Source: an uncultured Bacteroidia bacterium
Lineage (GTDB): Bacteria; Bacteroidota; Bacteroidia; Bacteroidales; ML635J-15
Reading direction: 5' to 3'
Assembly (NCBI GenBank): GCA_902791865.1
Contig: CADAXK010000003.1
Coordinates: 62,001 to 126,000 of the forward strand
Length of the DNA: 64,000 nucleotides
Position 1 is the first letter of the stretch. Each line of letters starts with the position of its first letter. Shown piece by piece: positions 27,901 through 39,600 of the stretch. A program made the position numbers and the translations under genes. The notes beneath the pieces are model-generated. The model was given only the letters and a program-made list of their open reading frames with translations, ran no database searches and was not told where the DNA came from.

Positions 27901-30900
27901 GCGGAGTTGGTAGTGCTGGTTCTGCTGGTATAGCAGGCGCAACTGGTACGACAAGGCAAATCGTTAATAGCGACTACGACGAGTACTTTAAACCGAACAT
28001 ATCGGGACAAGGAGGCAGTGGCTACGGTGGTGGCGGTGGCGGTGCTGGTGGCACTGGCGGAACTGCAGCTTGTTCGCAATTCCTTTCATTTAGTGAAACC
28101 ACTTCAAGTGGTGGCGCTGGCGGCTACGGCGGTGGCGGCGGTGGCGGCGGCTACGGCGGCTACGGCGGTTATGGCGGCGGCTCTACATTCGGGTTATACC
28201 TATATAATACACCTTTAAATACAGAAGGCATAATTGATTGTAACATATTTACTGGAACAGGAGGACAAGGCGGTGCTGGAGGCTCTGGCGGAAATGGCGG
28301 TGCCGGTGGTCAAGGTGGAGCAGGAGTCGGTGGTTCTCGCTGCAGTTATACTTGCGGTGGTACTGCCTATGGAGGCACTGGAGGTAGAGGCGGCAACGGC
28401 GGCGCAGGCGGTCGTGGCGGTCAAGGTGGACAAGGTGCAACTGGTGTTGCTTTTAAGATCGCTAATGTTACCAATGCAGGATTGCAATCATCGGTATCAA
28501 CAGGCTACAGCTTTAACCTTGAAAATCAAACTGAAATTATTGCAGGTTCCGACGAGCACCCAATAGCAAGTTGTACTGGCATTGGAATAGCAATGAGTGG
28601 TATTTCGTATACATCATTCGGAGCAGGAGCGACCCCAACTAGCGGCGCTAGTGGAACCGTTGTTTCGTACTCTACAACTGGATTAAAAACTCCTGCAGGA
28701 GCTTCTGGCAACTATACCAATTTCATTACCATGATTCAGGCAGCACCATCTCTTCCTCAGGTCACAATGGAAGGCGATGATGTTGTTTGTTGTGCAAGTG
28801 TTCACGAATATTGTATAACAGATGTGGCACTCGATCCTTCAATAGTCATAAATTGGGACATCACATCTACAGTAGCAGAAATAACTAGTGTAACAACAGG
28901 ACGATGTGTTAATGTTGCATTCAACAACACAACTGGTCAAATACAACAGGCAATTGTCAGAGCTGAACTTTCGACATCTTGCTGTGGTATAATAAAGGTA
29001 CTACTTGATACGGTAATAGTAAAGCCAGAAATTGAATCTTTTAGTATTAACGATGTTGTTGCATGTGAAGGAGAAACTGTAACTCTAAGTATAGATGTTG
29101 ACGAAGATCACCTTTGCAACCCAGCATATCAGTGGAGGCACAATGGAGTAGAAATAGGAAATTCGAATACCCATACATTGGAACTTACAAATGTAAGTCC
29201 AATAAACTCAGGAATATATACGGCGTATGTCGTTAACGACTGCGGAATAGAATCGGCAGAAGCCAATGTCACAATCAATCCGTCTCCTACGGTTGAAGTA
29301 ACTGGCATTACGCCTGTCTGCTCAGGAAGTTCATCGAATTTTATGATAAACTCATATCCTTCTGGAGCAACTGTCACATACACGCTATCGGCTGGTGAAA
29401 ATTCAGAAAACTATACTGTTACTACACCATATCAAGCATCACACACAATAACCGAAACCATGCTACTCACCATAACGTCGATTTCGGTACCTAATGGATG
29501 TTCGGCACAACTTAACCAGATGTATAATCTTGAATTGTACAATGATATTACAGAGATATTAGCTGGTGACGATGACAATGTATGTGCAAACGAATATACC
29601 CTTGATGCTTCGTGGCCAAGTTCAGAATGGATAGGTGGCTGGACTAACTTGCCAGCAAACGTAAGTATTACTGATGCAAGTTCTCCTATTGCAACAATAA
29701 CATATAATGGAACAACATATCCATACGATGCTACATTGACATGGCGCTTCGAAAATGTTCATTGTCCATCTACTGTTGTTTCGGACGATGTTACAATAAC
29801 ATTTGCAACACCACCTACGATTACACCATCCTCGGTAAATCCACTTGACGCGTGCTTCCTATACGATATTACCGAACTCACTTTCGAGTACGGAGGTGGT
29901 GCTACTGGTGTATCGGTAACCGGATTCCCGGCTTACGGAATCGATTATTCCGAAGAAGGAAACCAGATAATTATCAGTGGAAATGCTAGCGGAGTAGGTA
30001 GAATTGACTACACTATAACAACGACAGGACAAAATGTAGCTTGCAATGAAACATCGGTTAGCGGTACAATAAACATTGACTACTGCGATATTCCAATTGA
30101 CGGACCAAGCCCAGTATGCCAAGGCGACATAGTAACCTACTCGACTGTAGTTCCTGGAAGTTATTACAATTGGACTGTTCAGGGAGGAAACATAATTTCG
30201 GGACAAGGAACAGAAACAATAGAGGTAGAATGGACAACGCCAGGTGAAAATATCATCCGAATTGCCCTTACCGGTACTAATGCACAACCGACAACACGCA
30301 TAATAACAGTAAATCCAACATATCACCCGGTAATCAATGCTAGTATATGCGAAGGTGAGACTTATACAGAAAATGGTTTCAGCGAAAGTGATCAAGGTAC
30401 TTATGTGCAGGACTTGCTGACTGTAAACGGATGTGATAGTATTGTAACACTGAACTTAACTGTAAATCCAAATCCTACCATAACAATTACACCTGTAGAT
30501 GTGACATGTTATGGCTTTGGAAATGGTATAATTACGACTAGTGTAACTGGTGGCTCTGGATCGTATTCGTATGTATGGTCAAACAACCAGACTTCGGCCA
30601 ACATAACATCTCTCGAACCGAATACCTATAATGTAACTGTAACCGATAATTCGACCGGATGTACATCTACGGCTTCAACTACAATATCGCAACCAGAAGC
30701 AATGCGAATTAACATGACACATGCGGATGTACAGTGCGGAATATCGCTTGGTAACGTATCGGTTAGTGTTGACGGCGGTCAGACTCCATATCAGTACAGA
30801 TGGACAAATGGTTCGGATGCAGATGCAATTTCCAACCTTACAAGTGGAGATTATTCTGTAACAGTAACCGATGGAAACAATTGTACGCTTTCACAAAATG

Positions 30901-32120
30901 CAACAATAAGGAATATCGGCATAATACCTGCTGTAATAGAAGAGCAGAATCCAATATCATGCAACGGAAACAACACTGGTGTTCTTGTTGTAACATCAGA
31001 AAGTGCTGCAATGCCATTCCAGAGTTGCATCTGGAGCAACGGAGCAACCTACCAGACTAACTTCAATGTTGGCGCAGGCACATATTCTGTAACTATTACC
31101 GATGCATGGGGTTGCGAAGGTACTGCAACATACGATGTTACCGAACCTCAACCGATAACTATTAATTCAACTTCAGGCAATCCAAAATGTTTCGGAGAAC
31201 GTGCTGGTACGGTCGCAGTTAGTGTCAGTGGAGGAACAGAACCATATAGCTATTCATGGAGCAACGGAACGCACAACTCCAGCATAAATGAACTAGGAGC
31301 AGGAAGCTACTCGCTAACCATCTCTGATGGTAATGGTTGTACCAACGTAAGCACCTATACAATAACATGGCCAGAACGATTATTGGTAAGTGCCGAAACT
31401 ACAGACATCCAATGCTATGGCGGCAGAGGCGGAAAAATCAGTGCAACTGCCAGCGGTGGAACATCGCCAATAGAATATTCTATACATTATGGCAACTTGA
31501 CCATGACAGGTGGTCCTATATTTGATGGACTTAGTGCAGGAATATATTCGGTAGTTGTCACCGATGTATATGGATGTACAGTATCTGTAACAACAAGCAT
31601 AGCCGAGCCGGAACAGATAAAGGTAACACCGTTAATTATACCTCCTTCATGTACTGGCGGACGCGACGGAAGCATCGAATTGGAGGTTACTGGTGGTGAA
31701 GCTCCGTACACATACGCATGGGCAAATTCAGCAAACGAAACCAACTTGATGACTGACCTTGTTCAGGGAACATACAGCATAACTATTACCGATGCAAATG
31801 ATTGCCGCATAACTATGAATGCACTTTCAATGTATGATCATGTGGGTGAATGTATAAAGATTCCTAATGTATTTACGCCAAACGAGGATGGTGTAAACGA
31901 CACTTGGGTAATCGAGAATATAGGAATGTTCCCCGAAGCATACATTTATGTTTACAACCGTTGGGGACAGTTGCTGTACGAAGGACGTGGTACTGACGAG
32001 CCATGGGACGGACGCTATCGTGGACATTATGTGCCATCAGGTGTTTACATGTACATTGTAAACCTCGAAAACCTTGAAAAAGACAGGGCTTACACTGGTA
32101 CAGTATCAATTTTGTACTAA
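24990..32120 (+). CDS. giant T9SS-exported adhesin with SprB repeats
   Basis: About 2376 residues. A signal peptide (MEKVITCLTLVLLSPWLFSQ) leads into a beta-sandwich region with Ig/PKD-like units (to about residue 510). A parallel beta-helix-like start follows (YVDVNGDG..., GGYFDNF; about 513-640). It is interrupted by a beta-sandwich (about 645-870) and by a Gly-rich stretch (about 890-1150, dominated by GGxGG and GYGGYGG). More Ig/PKD-like domains come next, then six SprB-type repeats (about 1830-2285, each with a VxCxGxxxG start and SGGxxPYxYxW core). The end is a type B T9SS/gliding C-terminal domain (IPNVFTPNEDGVNDTW..., YNRWGQLLYEG, PWDGRY, PSGVYMYIV). It should be secreted by T9SS and stay on or leave the surface as an adhesin. 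The start could also be the ATG at 24951 or 24960. Confidence 0.88.
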   Translation: MEKVITCLTLVLLSPWLFSQSKIDYQRLELLRAKPLDEMTADEREEYAFLKASGVDVQFYTENQFKQLRSGGVSADFCNEALAFCTDEGSYSFPAGTSSTQATDFSSGGENIACCYTTPSPAWFYMRIDNPGDLLIYMEHSNGYDIDFVCWGPFTAASAEELVRTRCTGGLNTSTSNGSHRPSNGNHSGDMGGYPDGNIIDCSYTTEDTEWCYIPNAQSGQWYIFLITNYSKQAGTILFNSQHQSWLNGQATTDCNIIANVTSNSPVCEGATITLSCSNVNNATSYSWYFNGSNQTATGTQIGTGTAVSRPNATTAMTGWYELQISTASRTNSFYTYVIVTPKPSITSLSATPSEICSGDQIQLSVSATNATAYAWSTGANTQNATDNPTSSTRYYVTVSNTTTVNNPQTNSSVTNTCSDISSASITAHPSPTVAIQPGYVRLCGGTNVTLSTVVSNCDNCSYSWSSGEHAPEISVAPSATTTYQVTVSTPLGCTGETDVVVEVIDVNSMNECNVVYVDVNGDGSGMTPSDPTNIISALRMSECSGAIIRMAEGTYEIDYPLDLVSNVTIEGGYFDNFNKKTSRAGATTIRRTNTYALGSANSPAVVAVKGDAVSGFRLQDLTIETQDARNDLPGGSQVSYLYSCSGWNFETATRAYSNIPHNTSNVIGSFGDDASLPITLPFDFTLCGTTYFSGTTLYVCSNGFITFGDAPSGTLSAPSTSSVLALLHDLYPPYSGNIYSNYSGGVLTIEWFNIVPYSTSCRTSTYSESFQIKLYENTNVIEICYGNINPCTETTLTPRVGVRDGQTGSSKYINVSSDWSNPTQVASAVGCTFNETCKPANGLVYRFSPADLVPTDEQVVTATNYGISNYAVHLKNCNDYEIVRCQLKPGTGGTGKQGIQGAAGAAGNGMTPGGTGDQRGGSGAQAGGSTGGNASNYNSTNGKGGSKGSTGTNYTTSDVGSCESEDGGTGGVGSAGSAGIAGATGTTRQIVNSDYDEYFKPNISGQGGSGYGGGGGGAGGTGGTAACSQFLSFSETTSSGGAGGYGGGGGGGGYGGYGGYGGGSTFGLYLYNTPLNTEGIIDCNIFTGTGGQGGAGGSGGNGGAGGQGGAGVGGSRCSYTCGGTAYGGTGGRGGNGGAGGRGGQGGQGATGVAFKIANVTNAGLQSSVSTGYSFNLENQTEIIAGSDEHPIASCTGIGIAMSGISYTSFGAGATPTSGASGTVVSYSTTGLKTPAGASGNYTNFITMIQAAPSLPQVTMEGDDVVCCASVHEYCITDVALDPSIVINWDITSTVAEITSVTTGRCVNVAFNNTTGQIQQAIVRAELSTSCCGIIKVLLDTVIVKPEIESFSINDVVACEGETVTLSIDVDEDHLCNPAYQWRHNGVEIGNSNTHTLELTNVSPINSGIYTAYVVNDCGIESAEANVTINPSPTVEVTGITPVCSGSSSNFMINSYPSGATVTYTLSAGENSENYTVTTPYQASHTITETMLLTITSISVPNGCSAQLNQMYNLELYNDITEILAGDDDNVCANEYTLDASWPSSEWIGGWTNLPANVSITDASSPIATITYNGTTYPYDATLTWRFENVHCPSTVVSDDVTITFATPPTITPSSVNPLDACFLYDITELTFEYGGGATGVSVTGFPAYGIDYSEEGNQIIISGNASGVGRIDYTITTTGQNVACNETSVSGTINIDYCDIPIDGPSPVCQGDIVTYSTVVPGSYYNWTVQGGNIISGQGTETIEVEWTTPGENIIRIALTGTNAQPTTRIITVNPTYHPVINASICEGETYTENGFSESDQGTYVQDLLTVNGCDSIVTLNLTVNPNPTITITPVDVTCYGFGNGIITTSVTGGSGSYSYVWSNNQTSANITSLEPNTYNVTVTDNSTGCTSTASTTISQPEAMRINMTHADVQCGISLGNVSVSVDGGQTPYQYRWTNGSDADAISNLTSGDYSVTVTDGNNCTLSQNATIRNIGIIPAVIEEQNPISCNGNNTGVLVVTSESAAMPFQSCIWSNGATYQTNFNVGAGTYSVTITDAWGCEGTATYDVTEPQPITINSTSGNPKCFGERAGTVAVSVSGGTEPYSYSWSNGTHNSSINELGAGSYSLTISDGNGCTNVSTYTITWPERLLVSAETTDIQCYGGRGGKISATASGGTSPIEYSIHYGNLTMTGGPIFDGLSAGIYSVVVTDVYGCTVSVTTSIAEPEQIKVTPLIIPPSCTGGRDGSIELEVTGGEAPYTYAWANSANETNLMTDLVQGTYSITITDANDCRITMNALSMYDHVGECIKIPNVFTPNEDGVNDTWVIENIGMFPEAYIYVYNRWGQLLYEGRGTDEPWDGRYRGHYVPSGVYMYIVNLENLEKDRAYTGTVSILY

Positions 32121-32144
32121 ATTTAACAAACTTATTTCCAATAA

Positions 32145-32175
32145 AATCGGGCAGTTTCGGCTGTCCGATTTTTTT
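32145..32175 (+). terminator. terminator of the adhesin gene
   Basis: AATCGGGCAG (32145-32154) pairs with CTGTCCGATT (32161-32170) with one G-U, then T7. A second hairpin CCTTCGG/CCGAAGG follows at about 32207-32231 without a T run. Confidence 0.85.
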
Positions 32176-32231
32176 ATGCATATATAAATCAAAAACAAAT
32201 AACTGTCCTTCGGAATTTGTACTCCCGAAGG

Positions 32232-32443
32232 CTAGAGTATAAGGATATTTTATCCGCCAATTAAAAATAATAACAACATAGCCATATTTCGCCTGCTAAC
32301 GGCAATATTCTAGTTTTCTATGCGTATATTTATTGCATCACTAGTGACCCATGAAAAATTTCTCAAAAAAATCTCGGATTAATAGACAAAATTGGATATA
32401 AAAATCCATAGTTTTTCATTATTGGACAAAAAAATTATCATAT
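32232..32443. other. intergenic, no gene seen
   Basis: AT-rich DNA between the adhesin terminator and the hairpin before mutA. Nothing supported. Confidence 0.5.
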
Positions 32444-32480
32444 AAAGCGGATTGTCAAACAACCCGCTTTTTTGTTTTTT
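32444..32480 (+). terminator. terminator-like hairpin before mutA
   Basis: AAAGCGG (32444-32450) / CCGCTTT (32464-32470) followed by T-rich DNA. It lies upstream of the mutA -7 element, so it would block read-through rather than attenuate mutA. Confidence 0.55.
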
Positions 32481-32508
32481 AAACCTTTCCCTATATAAAA
32501 AAAGGTAT

Positions 32509-32516
32509 TAACTTTG
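32509..32516 (+). promoter_or_regulatory. -7 element for mutAB
   Basis: TAACTTTG, 25 bases before the mutA ATG. Confidence 0.5.
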
Positions 32517-32541
32517 CAACCTCAAAATAAATTCTGTACAG

Positions 32542-34443
32542 ATGGAAGAAAAATTGTTTCAAGAATTTCCTCCCGTGCCGACCCAAGAATGGGAGGATGT
32601 AATAATCAAGGACTTAAAAGGCGCCGACTACGAGAAGAAACTCGTGTGGAAAACTCAGGAAGGATTCAATGTCCGCCCATACTACCGCGCCGACAACCTA
32701 AATGACATAAAATATTTGGACTCGAAGCCCGGTGAGTTCCCGTTTGTCCGCGGAACCAAGAATAACAACAACTGGTTCATACACCACGGCATCTGCTGCT
32801 GCGACGGCGACTACAAGAAAGCCAACGCAACCGCAAAGATGTTGCTGACAAAGGGAATAGAATCGCTCGGTTTCTACATCGACAATACAAAGGTTCAGAC
32901 CAAGGCCGATTTCGAGGCTCTGCTCGCCGACATCAAGCTGGACAAAACTCCGGTTACATTCATCGGTTGCTGCCTCAAGACCATGGAAACCTTGAAGAAT
33001 TTCCTCGCATACGTTGATTCGCTCGGAATCGACAAGAACGAGGTAAGAGCCAACTTCGACTTCAACCCGCTGCGAAACCTCACCAACAAAGGTTTCCTCT
33101 GCGAGGACAAGGCCTTCAAGTTGCTTGCCGAATGCGTAAAGATGGCTAAGGATTACAAGCGCATTCGCGTTATCTGCGTTGACGGATACACATTCAACAG
33201 CGCTGGTGCATCATCGGTTCAGGAACTTGCTTTCACACTTTCGGAAGGTAGCGAATACCTGTCGCGCCTAACCGACGAAGGCTTGACTGCCGAAGAAGTT
33301 GCCAAGAAGATGGTATTCCTGTTTGGCGTAGGAAGCACCTACTTCATGGAAATTGCAAAGTTCCGCGCCGCAAGAATGTTGTGGGCTAACATAGTAGAGG
33401 CTTACGGCAGCAATTCGGAATGCGCAAAGAAGATGCAGATTGCCGCAACCACCAGCGAGTGGAACCAGACAGTTTACGATGCATACGTAAATATGCTTCG
33501 CGGAACTACCGAGGCAATGAGCGCAATCATCGCTGGTGTCGATTACCTAGAAGTTCTTCCTTACGACTATCCGTTCGAAGTTCCTACAGACTTCTCGAAT
33601 CGTATTGCTCGTAATGTGCAGACCATCCTCAAGGAAGAATCGCACTTCGACAAGGTCGTTGACCCTGCTGCAGGTTCTTACTACATCGAAAACCTTACAA
33701 ACTCGATAGCCAACACCGCTTGGAACCTCTTCAAGACTGTTGAAGATGGTGGCGGATTCGTAGCTAAGTTCAAGGAAGGCTTCGTACAATCGGAAATAAA
33801 GGCAGTTTCGGACAAGCGCGACAAGAACATCGCAACCCGCCGCGAAACATTGCTTGGAACCAACCAGTTCCCGAACTTCAACGAGAGAGCCGAAGCCAAC
33901 ATTACCAAGGAAATCGTTTCGCGCGACATTCCTACAATGATGGGCATGAAGATGGAAGAAGGCGACTGCTGCTCGCACGAAAAGATAGCCGAACCATTGA
34001 AGCCTTACCGTGGTGCCGAAGCATTCGAGGCATTGCGTCTCGCTACCGACCGTAGCGGTGTAGAACCGAAGGCTTTCATGCTTACATTCGGTAACCTGGC
34101 AATGTGTCGCGCAAGAGCTCAGTTCTCGTCGAACTTCTTCGCAGTGGCAGGCATCAAGGTTATGGACAACAACCGCTTCGCAACAATCGAGGAAGGCGCA
34201 AAGGCCGCTTTGGAATCGAAGGCTCAGATAGTTGTTGCCTGCTCGTCGGACGACGAATACGCCGAAGCAGTTCCGCAGATTGCCGAACTCATTGGCGACA
34301 AGGCGATACTTGTTGTGGCAGGTGACCCCGAATGTCGTCCCGCACTTGAAGAAAAGGGCATCAAGAACTACATCCACGTAAAGTGCAATGTGCTTGAAAC
34401 CTTAAAGGAATATCAAAAAATGTTGGGTATTAACGAATTATAA
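32542..34443 (+). CDS. mutA: methylmalonyl-CoA mutase small subunit
   Basis: A 633-residue protein of the cobalamin-dependent mutase family, the beta (small) subunit type. The TIM-barrel region is recognisable ([45 protein letters not shown]). The C-terminal part is a degenerate B12-binding fold that lacks the DxHxxG histidine, as normal for the small subunit. It pairs with MutB to interconvert succinyl-CoA and methylmalonyl-CoA on the propionate pathway, a usual fermentation route in Bacteroidales. mutB starts eight bases downstream. Confidence 0.93.
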   Translation: MEEKLFQEFPPVPTQEWEDVIIKDLKGADYEKKLVWKTQEGFNVRPYYRADNLNDIKYLDSKPGEFPFVRGTKNNNNWFIHHGICCCDGDYKKANATAKMLLTKGIESLGFYIDNTKVQTKADFEALLADIKLDKTPVTFIGCCLKTMETLKNFLAYVDSLGIDKNEVRANFDFNPLRNLTNKGFLCEDKAFKLLAECVKMAKDYKRIRVICVDGYTFNSAGASSVQELAFTLSEGSEYLSRLTDEGLTAEEVAKKMVFLFGVGSTYFMEIAKFRAARMLWANIVEAYGSNSECAKKMQIAATTSEWNQTVYDAYVNMLRGTTEAMSAIIAGVDYLEVLPYDYPFEVPTDFSNRIARNVQTILKEESHFDKVVDPAAGSYYIENLTNSIANTAWNLFKTVEDGGGFVAKFKEGFVQSEIKAVSDKRDKNIATRRETLLGTNQFPNFNERAEANITKEIVSRDIPTMMGMKMEEGDCCSHEKIAEPLKPYRGAEAFEALRLATDRSGVEPKAFMLTFGNLAMCRARAQFSSNFFAVAGIKVMDNNRFATIEEGAKAALESKAQIVVACSSDDEYAEAVPQIAELIGDKAILVVAGDPECRPALEEKGIKNYIHVKCNVLETLKEYQKMLGINEL

Positions 34444-34451
34444 CAGAAGCC

Positions 34452-36581
34452 ATGAGACCGAATTTCAAAGATATAAAATATACGGGCAAAGCAGCAGAAT
34501 GCTGCGGAAATAGTAGCGACCAGTCGCTTTGGACAACCCCCGAACAAATTAGCGTAAAGGGCATCTACACTGCCGACGACCTTGCAGGAATGGAACATCT
34601 GAACTATGCAGCAGGTGTACCGCCTTTCCTTCGCGGTCCTTACTCAACAATGTATGTGCAGAAGCCGTGGACAATCCGCCAGTATGCAGGTTTCTCGACA
34701 GCAGAAGAATCTAACGCATTCTACCGTCGTAACCTTGCTGCAGGTCAGAAAGGTCTGTCGGTTGCATTCGACCTTCCTACTCACCGTGGCTACGACGCCG
34801 ACCATCCACGCGTTGTAGGTGATGTTGGTAAGGCTGGTGTTAGCATCTGCTCGGTTGAAGATATGAAGATATTGTTCGACCAGATTCCATTGGGCAAGAT
34901 GTCGGTATCAATGACAATGAACGGTGCAGTATTGCCGATTCTTGCATTCTACATCGTGGCTGGTTTGGAACAGGGCGTTAAGCTCGAGGAAATGCAGGGT
35001 ACAATCCAGAACGACATCCTCAAGGAGTTCATGGTTCGTAATACCTATATATATCCGCCTGAGTTCTCAATGAGAATCATCGGTGATATCTTCGCTTACA
35101 CCTCGAAGTTCATGCCTAAGTTCAACTCGATTTCGATTTCGGGCTACCACATGCAGGAAGCAGGTGCAACCAACGATATCGAAATGGCATACACCCTTGC
35201 CGACGGTCTTGAATACCTCCGTACAGGTATCAAGGCTGGTATCGATGTTGACGCATTTGCACCGCGTCTGTCGTTCTTCTGGGCAATCGGCATGAACCAC
35301 TTCATGGAAATTGCAAAGATGCGTGCAGCTCGTATGCTGTGGGCAAAGATTGTAAAGCAGTTCAATCCGAAGAATCCGAAGTCGTTGTCGTTGCGTACCC
35401 ACAGCCAGACATCGGGTTGGTCGCTTACCGAACAGGACCCGTTCAACAATGTTACGCGTACTTGTATCGAAGCAATGGGCGCAGCTTTGGGACACACCCA
35501 GTCGTTGCACACCAACGCTCTTGATGAGGCTATTGCATTGCCTACCGACTTCTCGGCTCGTATCGCTCGTAACACCCAGATTTACATTCAGGAAGAAACC
35601 AATGTTTGCCGTTCAATCGACCCGTGGGCTGGTTCGTACTACATCGAAAGCCTCACCAACGACCTTGCACATCGCGCATGGAAGCACATCGAGGAAGTTG
35701 AAAAGCTCGGCGGTATGGCAAAGGCAATCGAAAGCGGTATTCCTAAGATGCGTATCGAAGAGGCTGCAGCTCGCACCCAGGCTCGCATCGACAGTGGAAA
35801 CCAGACTATCGTCGGTATCAACAAGTACCGCCTCGAAAAGGAAGACCCGATTGACATCCTCGCAGTTGACAACACCGCAGTTAGAAAGCAGCAGGTACAG
35901 AGGTTGCAGGAATTGAGGGCAAAGCGCAACAACGACGATGTTCGCCGTGCATTGGACGCTATTACAAGATGCGTAGAGACTGGCGAAGGCAACTTGCTCG
36001 AACTCGCTGTTGAAGCAGCAAAGGTTCGCGCTTCGTTGGGTGAAATTTCGGATGCATGTGAAAAAATTGTAGGAAGACATAAAGCAGTGATTAAGACTAT
36101 CTCTGGCGTATATTCTTCGGAAACCAAGAACGACGCCGAATTTGAAAGGGCAAAGGAACTTTGCCGTGAGTTTGCAAAGAAGGAAGGCCGTCAGCCTCGT
36201 ATTATGGTTGTCAAGATGGGTCAGGACGGACACGACCGTGGCGCAAAGGTTGTTGCAACCGGTTACGCCGACTGCGGTTTCGATGTCGATATGGGACCGC
36301 TGTTCCAGACACCAGAAGAAGCAGCAAAGCAGGCTGTCGAGAACGATGTCCACATTGTTGGTGTATCGTCGTTGGCAGCAGGTCACAAGACCTTGATTCC
36401 TGCCTTGATAGAAGAACTCAAGAAATTGGGTCGTGACGACATCATGGTTACCGCCGGTGGTGTTATCCCAGCTCAGGACTACCAGTTCCTCTACGATGCA
36501 GGCGTAGCAGCAATCTACGGTCCTGGAACTCCTGTTTCGAAGTCGGCAATCAGCATGCTGGAACTGTTGATGGCAGAATAA
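34452..36581 (+). CDS. mutB: methylmalonyl-CoA mutase large subunit
   Basis: A 709-residue catalytic subunit. The substrate barrel has [26 protein letters not shown] and [11 protein letters not shown]. The C-terminal 135 residues carry the cobalamin motif [10 protein letters not shown] (DxHxxG), SSLAAGHKT and the GG loop (TAGGVIP). It isomerises methylmalonyl-CoA and succinyl-CoA with adenosylcobalamin. No epimerase, MeaB chaperone or decarboxylase lies in the window. It is co-transcribed with mutA and ends before a strong bidirectional terminator. Confidence 0.95.
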   Translation: MRPNFKDIKYTGKAAECCGNSSDQSLWTTPEQISVKGIYTADDLAGMEHLNYAAGVPPFLRGPYSTMYVQKPWTIRQYAGFSTAEESNAFYRRNLAAGQKGLSVAFDLPTHRGYDADHPRVVGDVGKAGVSICSVEDMKILFDQIPLGKMSVSMTMNGAVLPILAFYIVAGLEQGVKLEEMQGTIQNDILKEFMVRNTYIYPPEFSMRIIGDIFAYTSKFMPKFNSISISGYHMQEAGATNDIEMAYTLADGLEYLRTGIKAGIDVDAFAPRLSFFWAIGMNHFMEIAKMRAARMLWAKIVKQFNPKNPKSLSLRTHSQTSGWSLTEQDPFNNVTRTCIEAMGAALGHTQSLHTNALDEAIALPTDFSARIARNTQIYIQEETNVCRSIDPWAGSYYIESLTNDLAHRAWKHIEEVEKLGGMAKAIESGIPKMRIEEAAARTQARIDSGNQTIVGINKYRLEKEDPIDILAVDNTAVRKQQVQRLQELRAKRNNDDVRRALDAITRCVETGEGNLLELAVEAAKVRASLGEISDACEKIVGRHKAVIKTISGVYSSETKNDAEFERAKELCREFAKKEGRQPRIMVVKMGQDGHDRGAKVVATGYADCGFDVDMGPLFQTPEEAAKQAVENDVHIVGVSSLAAGHKTLIPALIEELKKLGRDDIMVTAGGVIPAQDYQFLYDAGVAAIYGPGTPVSKSAISMLELLMAE

Positions 36582-36606
36582 AAGAACAGCATAAGTGTAA
36601 TGAAAA

Positions 36607-36637
36607 AACGAGCGGTAAATATCGCTCGTTTTTTTAT
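36607..36637. terminator. bidirectional terminator between mutB and res
   Basis: AACGAGCG (36607-36614) / CGCTCGTT (36623-36630), with A5 on the left and T7 on the right, so it serves both convergent operons. Confidence 0.88.
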
Positions 36638-36641
36638 TATT

Positions 36642-39600
36642 CTAGAACTCAGAATTCTGGATAATATCCATCATAGTCTTATAATCTTTAACCTTGTGAT
36701 ATCGAACCTTTGATGTCGATATATTATTGAACAATTTTTCTGCACACTTAATTTTTGACTCTTCCATTTTACTCAATTGCATTGAATCCATCGAGCCTTT
36801 AGTTTCTGCAATGAAAAATATATGCTTAATACCTGCATTGTCGTTGAAAGCGATAGCCCAGTCAGGTGCATAATTGCCCACAGGTGTTGGTATTTGGAAC
36901 GACCTCGGCAGCTTGGCATAAACACATACCTCTTCAGCTTTGTCGAGGTCTTCGGCAAAATGGCGTTCTCCTTCGCTATCAGGAAAAACATAATCGAGGA
37001 TGTGTTTCTTGGCTTCGTAGACCTTATCCACCGTTTGGCGACTCTTCCCCTTGGTGAAGATGTCGGAATCGTATTTGTTTTCCGTGCGGTTGTAGCTGAT
37101 GTACTCCACAATCATCGTGGCTTTCTGCTCGCGGATGATATGGCTTACCTTGCGGATGAACTCCTCAGGGTTGTTCTTGAACATGTACAGCTTCGACCGC
37201 TGAATGCCCTTCAGAATGCGAGTGACCGTGCGGCGGGTCAGCGTGGCTGCTTTGGCGATGTCGCCCACCAAATCGTAAGGCACATTGCTGGTTGACACAT
37301 CACGCATTTCCCTCGTTCGGGTGCTTTGCTCGCCAGTGAAATCCAATTCGTCATCGCCTTGCATGCCTGTGGTCACCACATATTTCAATTGCGTGACGTT
37401 CAACTCGCTGTTGATGGCGGCATTGGCTTTCTGAATCAGTTCCTCGCTGTCGTAATGCACGGTATAGACATAGCGGTGGTTGATTTCGTTCCACAAGGCC
37501 TTGAATTCCTTCTTCTCGGCATTGTCGTTCAAACGCTCGTTCACCACTTCTGCCTTGCCGTTGGCATCTTCCACCATGTCTTCCAAAGCGGCAGGATCAA
37601 AGATACTCTGTATCAGTTTATGCACTTGCTCTTCAATGGGTTGCAACTTCTTGCTCATCGGGGCCAAAGTACCCTTCTCCATGTCGGTATGATAGTCTTG
37701 CAGAATGTTGCCCTTTTCGTCGATATAGTCGTTGTCGTACAAATAACTGACGATACTGGCAGCCTCCTGCTCCGAGATGGTGTGTTTCTCTTCACCCACT
37801 TTGACCGTAACGTCTTTGAAATAATCGACCGTGGCCTGTGTCGGGCGTTCACGAAGGGTGTCTTTGGTCTCTTTCTGCAAAGCATCGACAAAGGAGCTGT
37901 AGTTTTCGTTGGCGATGACGGTCAGTTTGTTGGTGTCGTGAACGGCATCGCCCAAGCGCTCCTTGTCCATGCGGTTGCCGTCGTTATCCACACAGATGCG
38001 TAAACCACGACCCACTTCTTGCCGCTTGGCGGTGCTGGAATTGGCGTGACGCAACGTGCAGATTTGGAACACATTGGGATTGTCCCAACCTTCGCGCAGG
38101 GCAGAATGGGAGAAGATGAATCGTGTTGGCTCATCAAAACTCAACAGGCGTTCCTTGTTTTTCAGAATCAGATCGTATGCCGAAATGTCGTCTGATGTAT
38201 CCTTGCCACGTTTCACCTCACTATCAATTGAATGGCCTTTCTTGTCGATGGAGAAATAGCCGTTGTGTACTTGCGCGGCGGTAAAACGGCGCAGGTATCT
38301 CTGATAATCGTCCTCAAACAGAGTCAGGTTCTCGTTCAGATAGCGGTTGTACTCGTCCTCAAACATCTTCCACAGCGGACCTTGCACCTCGTTTCCGTCC
38401 GCATCATAGCTCTTGTAGTTGGCCACCTCATCGATGAAGAACAGCGAAAGGGTCTTGATACCCTGCTGAAACAAGGCTCTCTCTTTCTCGAAATGCGACT
38501 TGATAGTTTCCCGTATTTGTATCAGTTGGATGGCTTTCTCGCTGACATCGCCCATCACCTCACCCTGACGCAGTTGCTTGCCGTTTTGGAAATAGACCGT
38601 GTTAGTCAGCGAGTTGATTTCCGTAATCACAAAATCCTTGTAGGCAGGAAGTTGCGAAACGGCAAACAGCGAATCGCCTTGCTCGAACTTACAGAGTTGT
38701 CGGCGGGTGGCAGCGGCACCTTTCACCTCGATTTCCAACTTAACCACGGGCGCATGGTTCTTCGAAAGGATGATGCTGTCGAAATAGATGTAGTTCTGTG
38801 TTCCCAACAGATTCTGCACCGTGATACCCTTCACCTGGATTTTCTTCACCAAGCGTTGCTTGTAGGCATCATAGGCATCCAGCGCATAGATGCAGTTGTG
38901 TGAGGTCTTGTGGGTAGCGGAATAGTTGAGCACAAATAACGGCTTGAAGTTGCGCAAGGCCCTTTGCGTGGCTTCGCCCTCCATCTTCTGCGGCTCGTCC
39001 ATGATGATGATAGGACGGTTGGCGGCAATCACGTCGATGGGACGACGGCTTTGAAAATCGTCGCGTTTGGAGTAGATGATACGTGCCTCCTTGTTGGCCG
39101 CACCTTCCTTGAACGATGTGTTGAATGCTTGAACGTTGATAATCATCACGTTGATGCTGGCATCGCTGCTGAACGAGTCGATTTGAGTGAGGTTGGCGCT
39201 GTTGTAGATGAAATAGCGGGCTTTCTTGCCGTAGAGTTCCATGAAATGCTCTTCCAGCATGGTGAAACTCTTATAAACGCCCTCACGGATAGCGATGCTG
39301 GGCACCACCACGATGAACTTCGACCAGCCGAAGCGTTTGTTCATCTCGAACATAGTCTTGATATAGACGTAGGTCTTGCCCGTGCCCGTCTCCATCTCCA
39401 AATCCAACGAGCAAGCGCCGAGGCCGTTGGTTGCCGCCAAGGACTTGCTTAGCGGGATGTCGTTCTGCACCTGCTGATGGTGGATATTCTCCAACAACTG
39501 ATTGGCGTTGAGTTCCACATCGGAATTGCGGTAACCCACATACTCCTCCTCAAACTCAGCTTTCAACTGCTGTTTCTGCTTGCCCAAGTCGCGGTGATAC

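Noticed and set aside
27660..28440. Collagen-like or foreign gene inserted in the adhesin
   Set aside because: The frame is continuous and the Gly-rich stretch lacks a strict Gly-x-y triplet; it is better described as low-complexity sequence within one gene.
33547..34377. 276-codon minus-strand ORF inside mutA
   Set aside because: Antisense shadow caused by the codon bias of mutA; no start context, no motif.
37326..38003. 225-codon plus-strand ORF inside res
   Set aside because: Antisense to the conserved helicase region of Res; shadow only.
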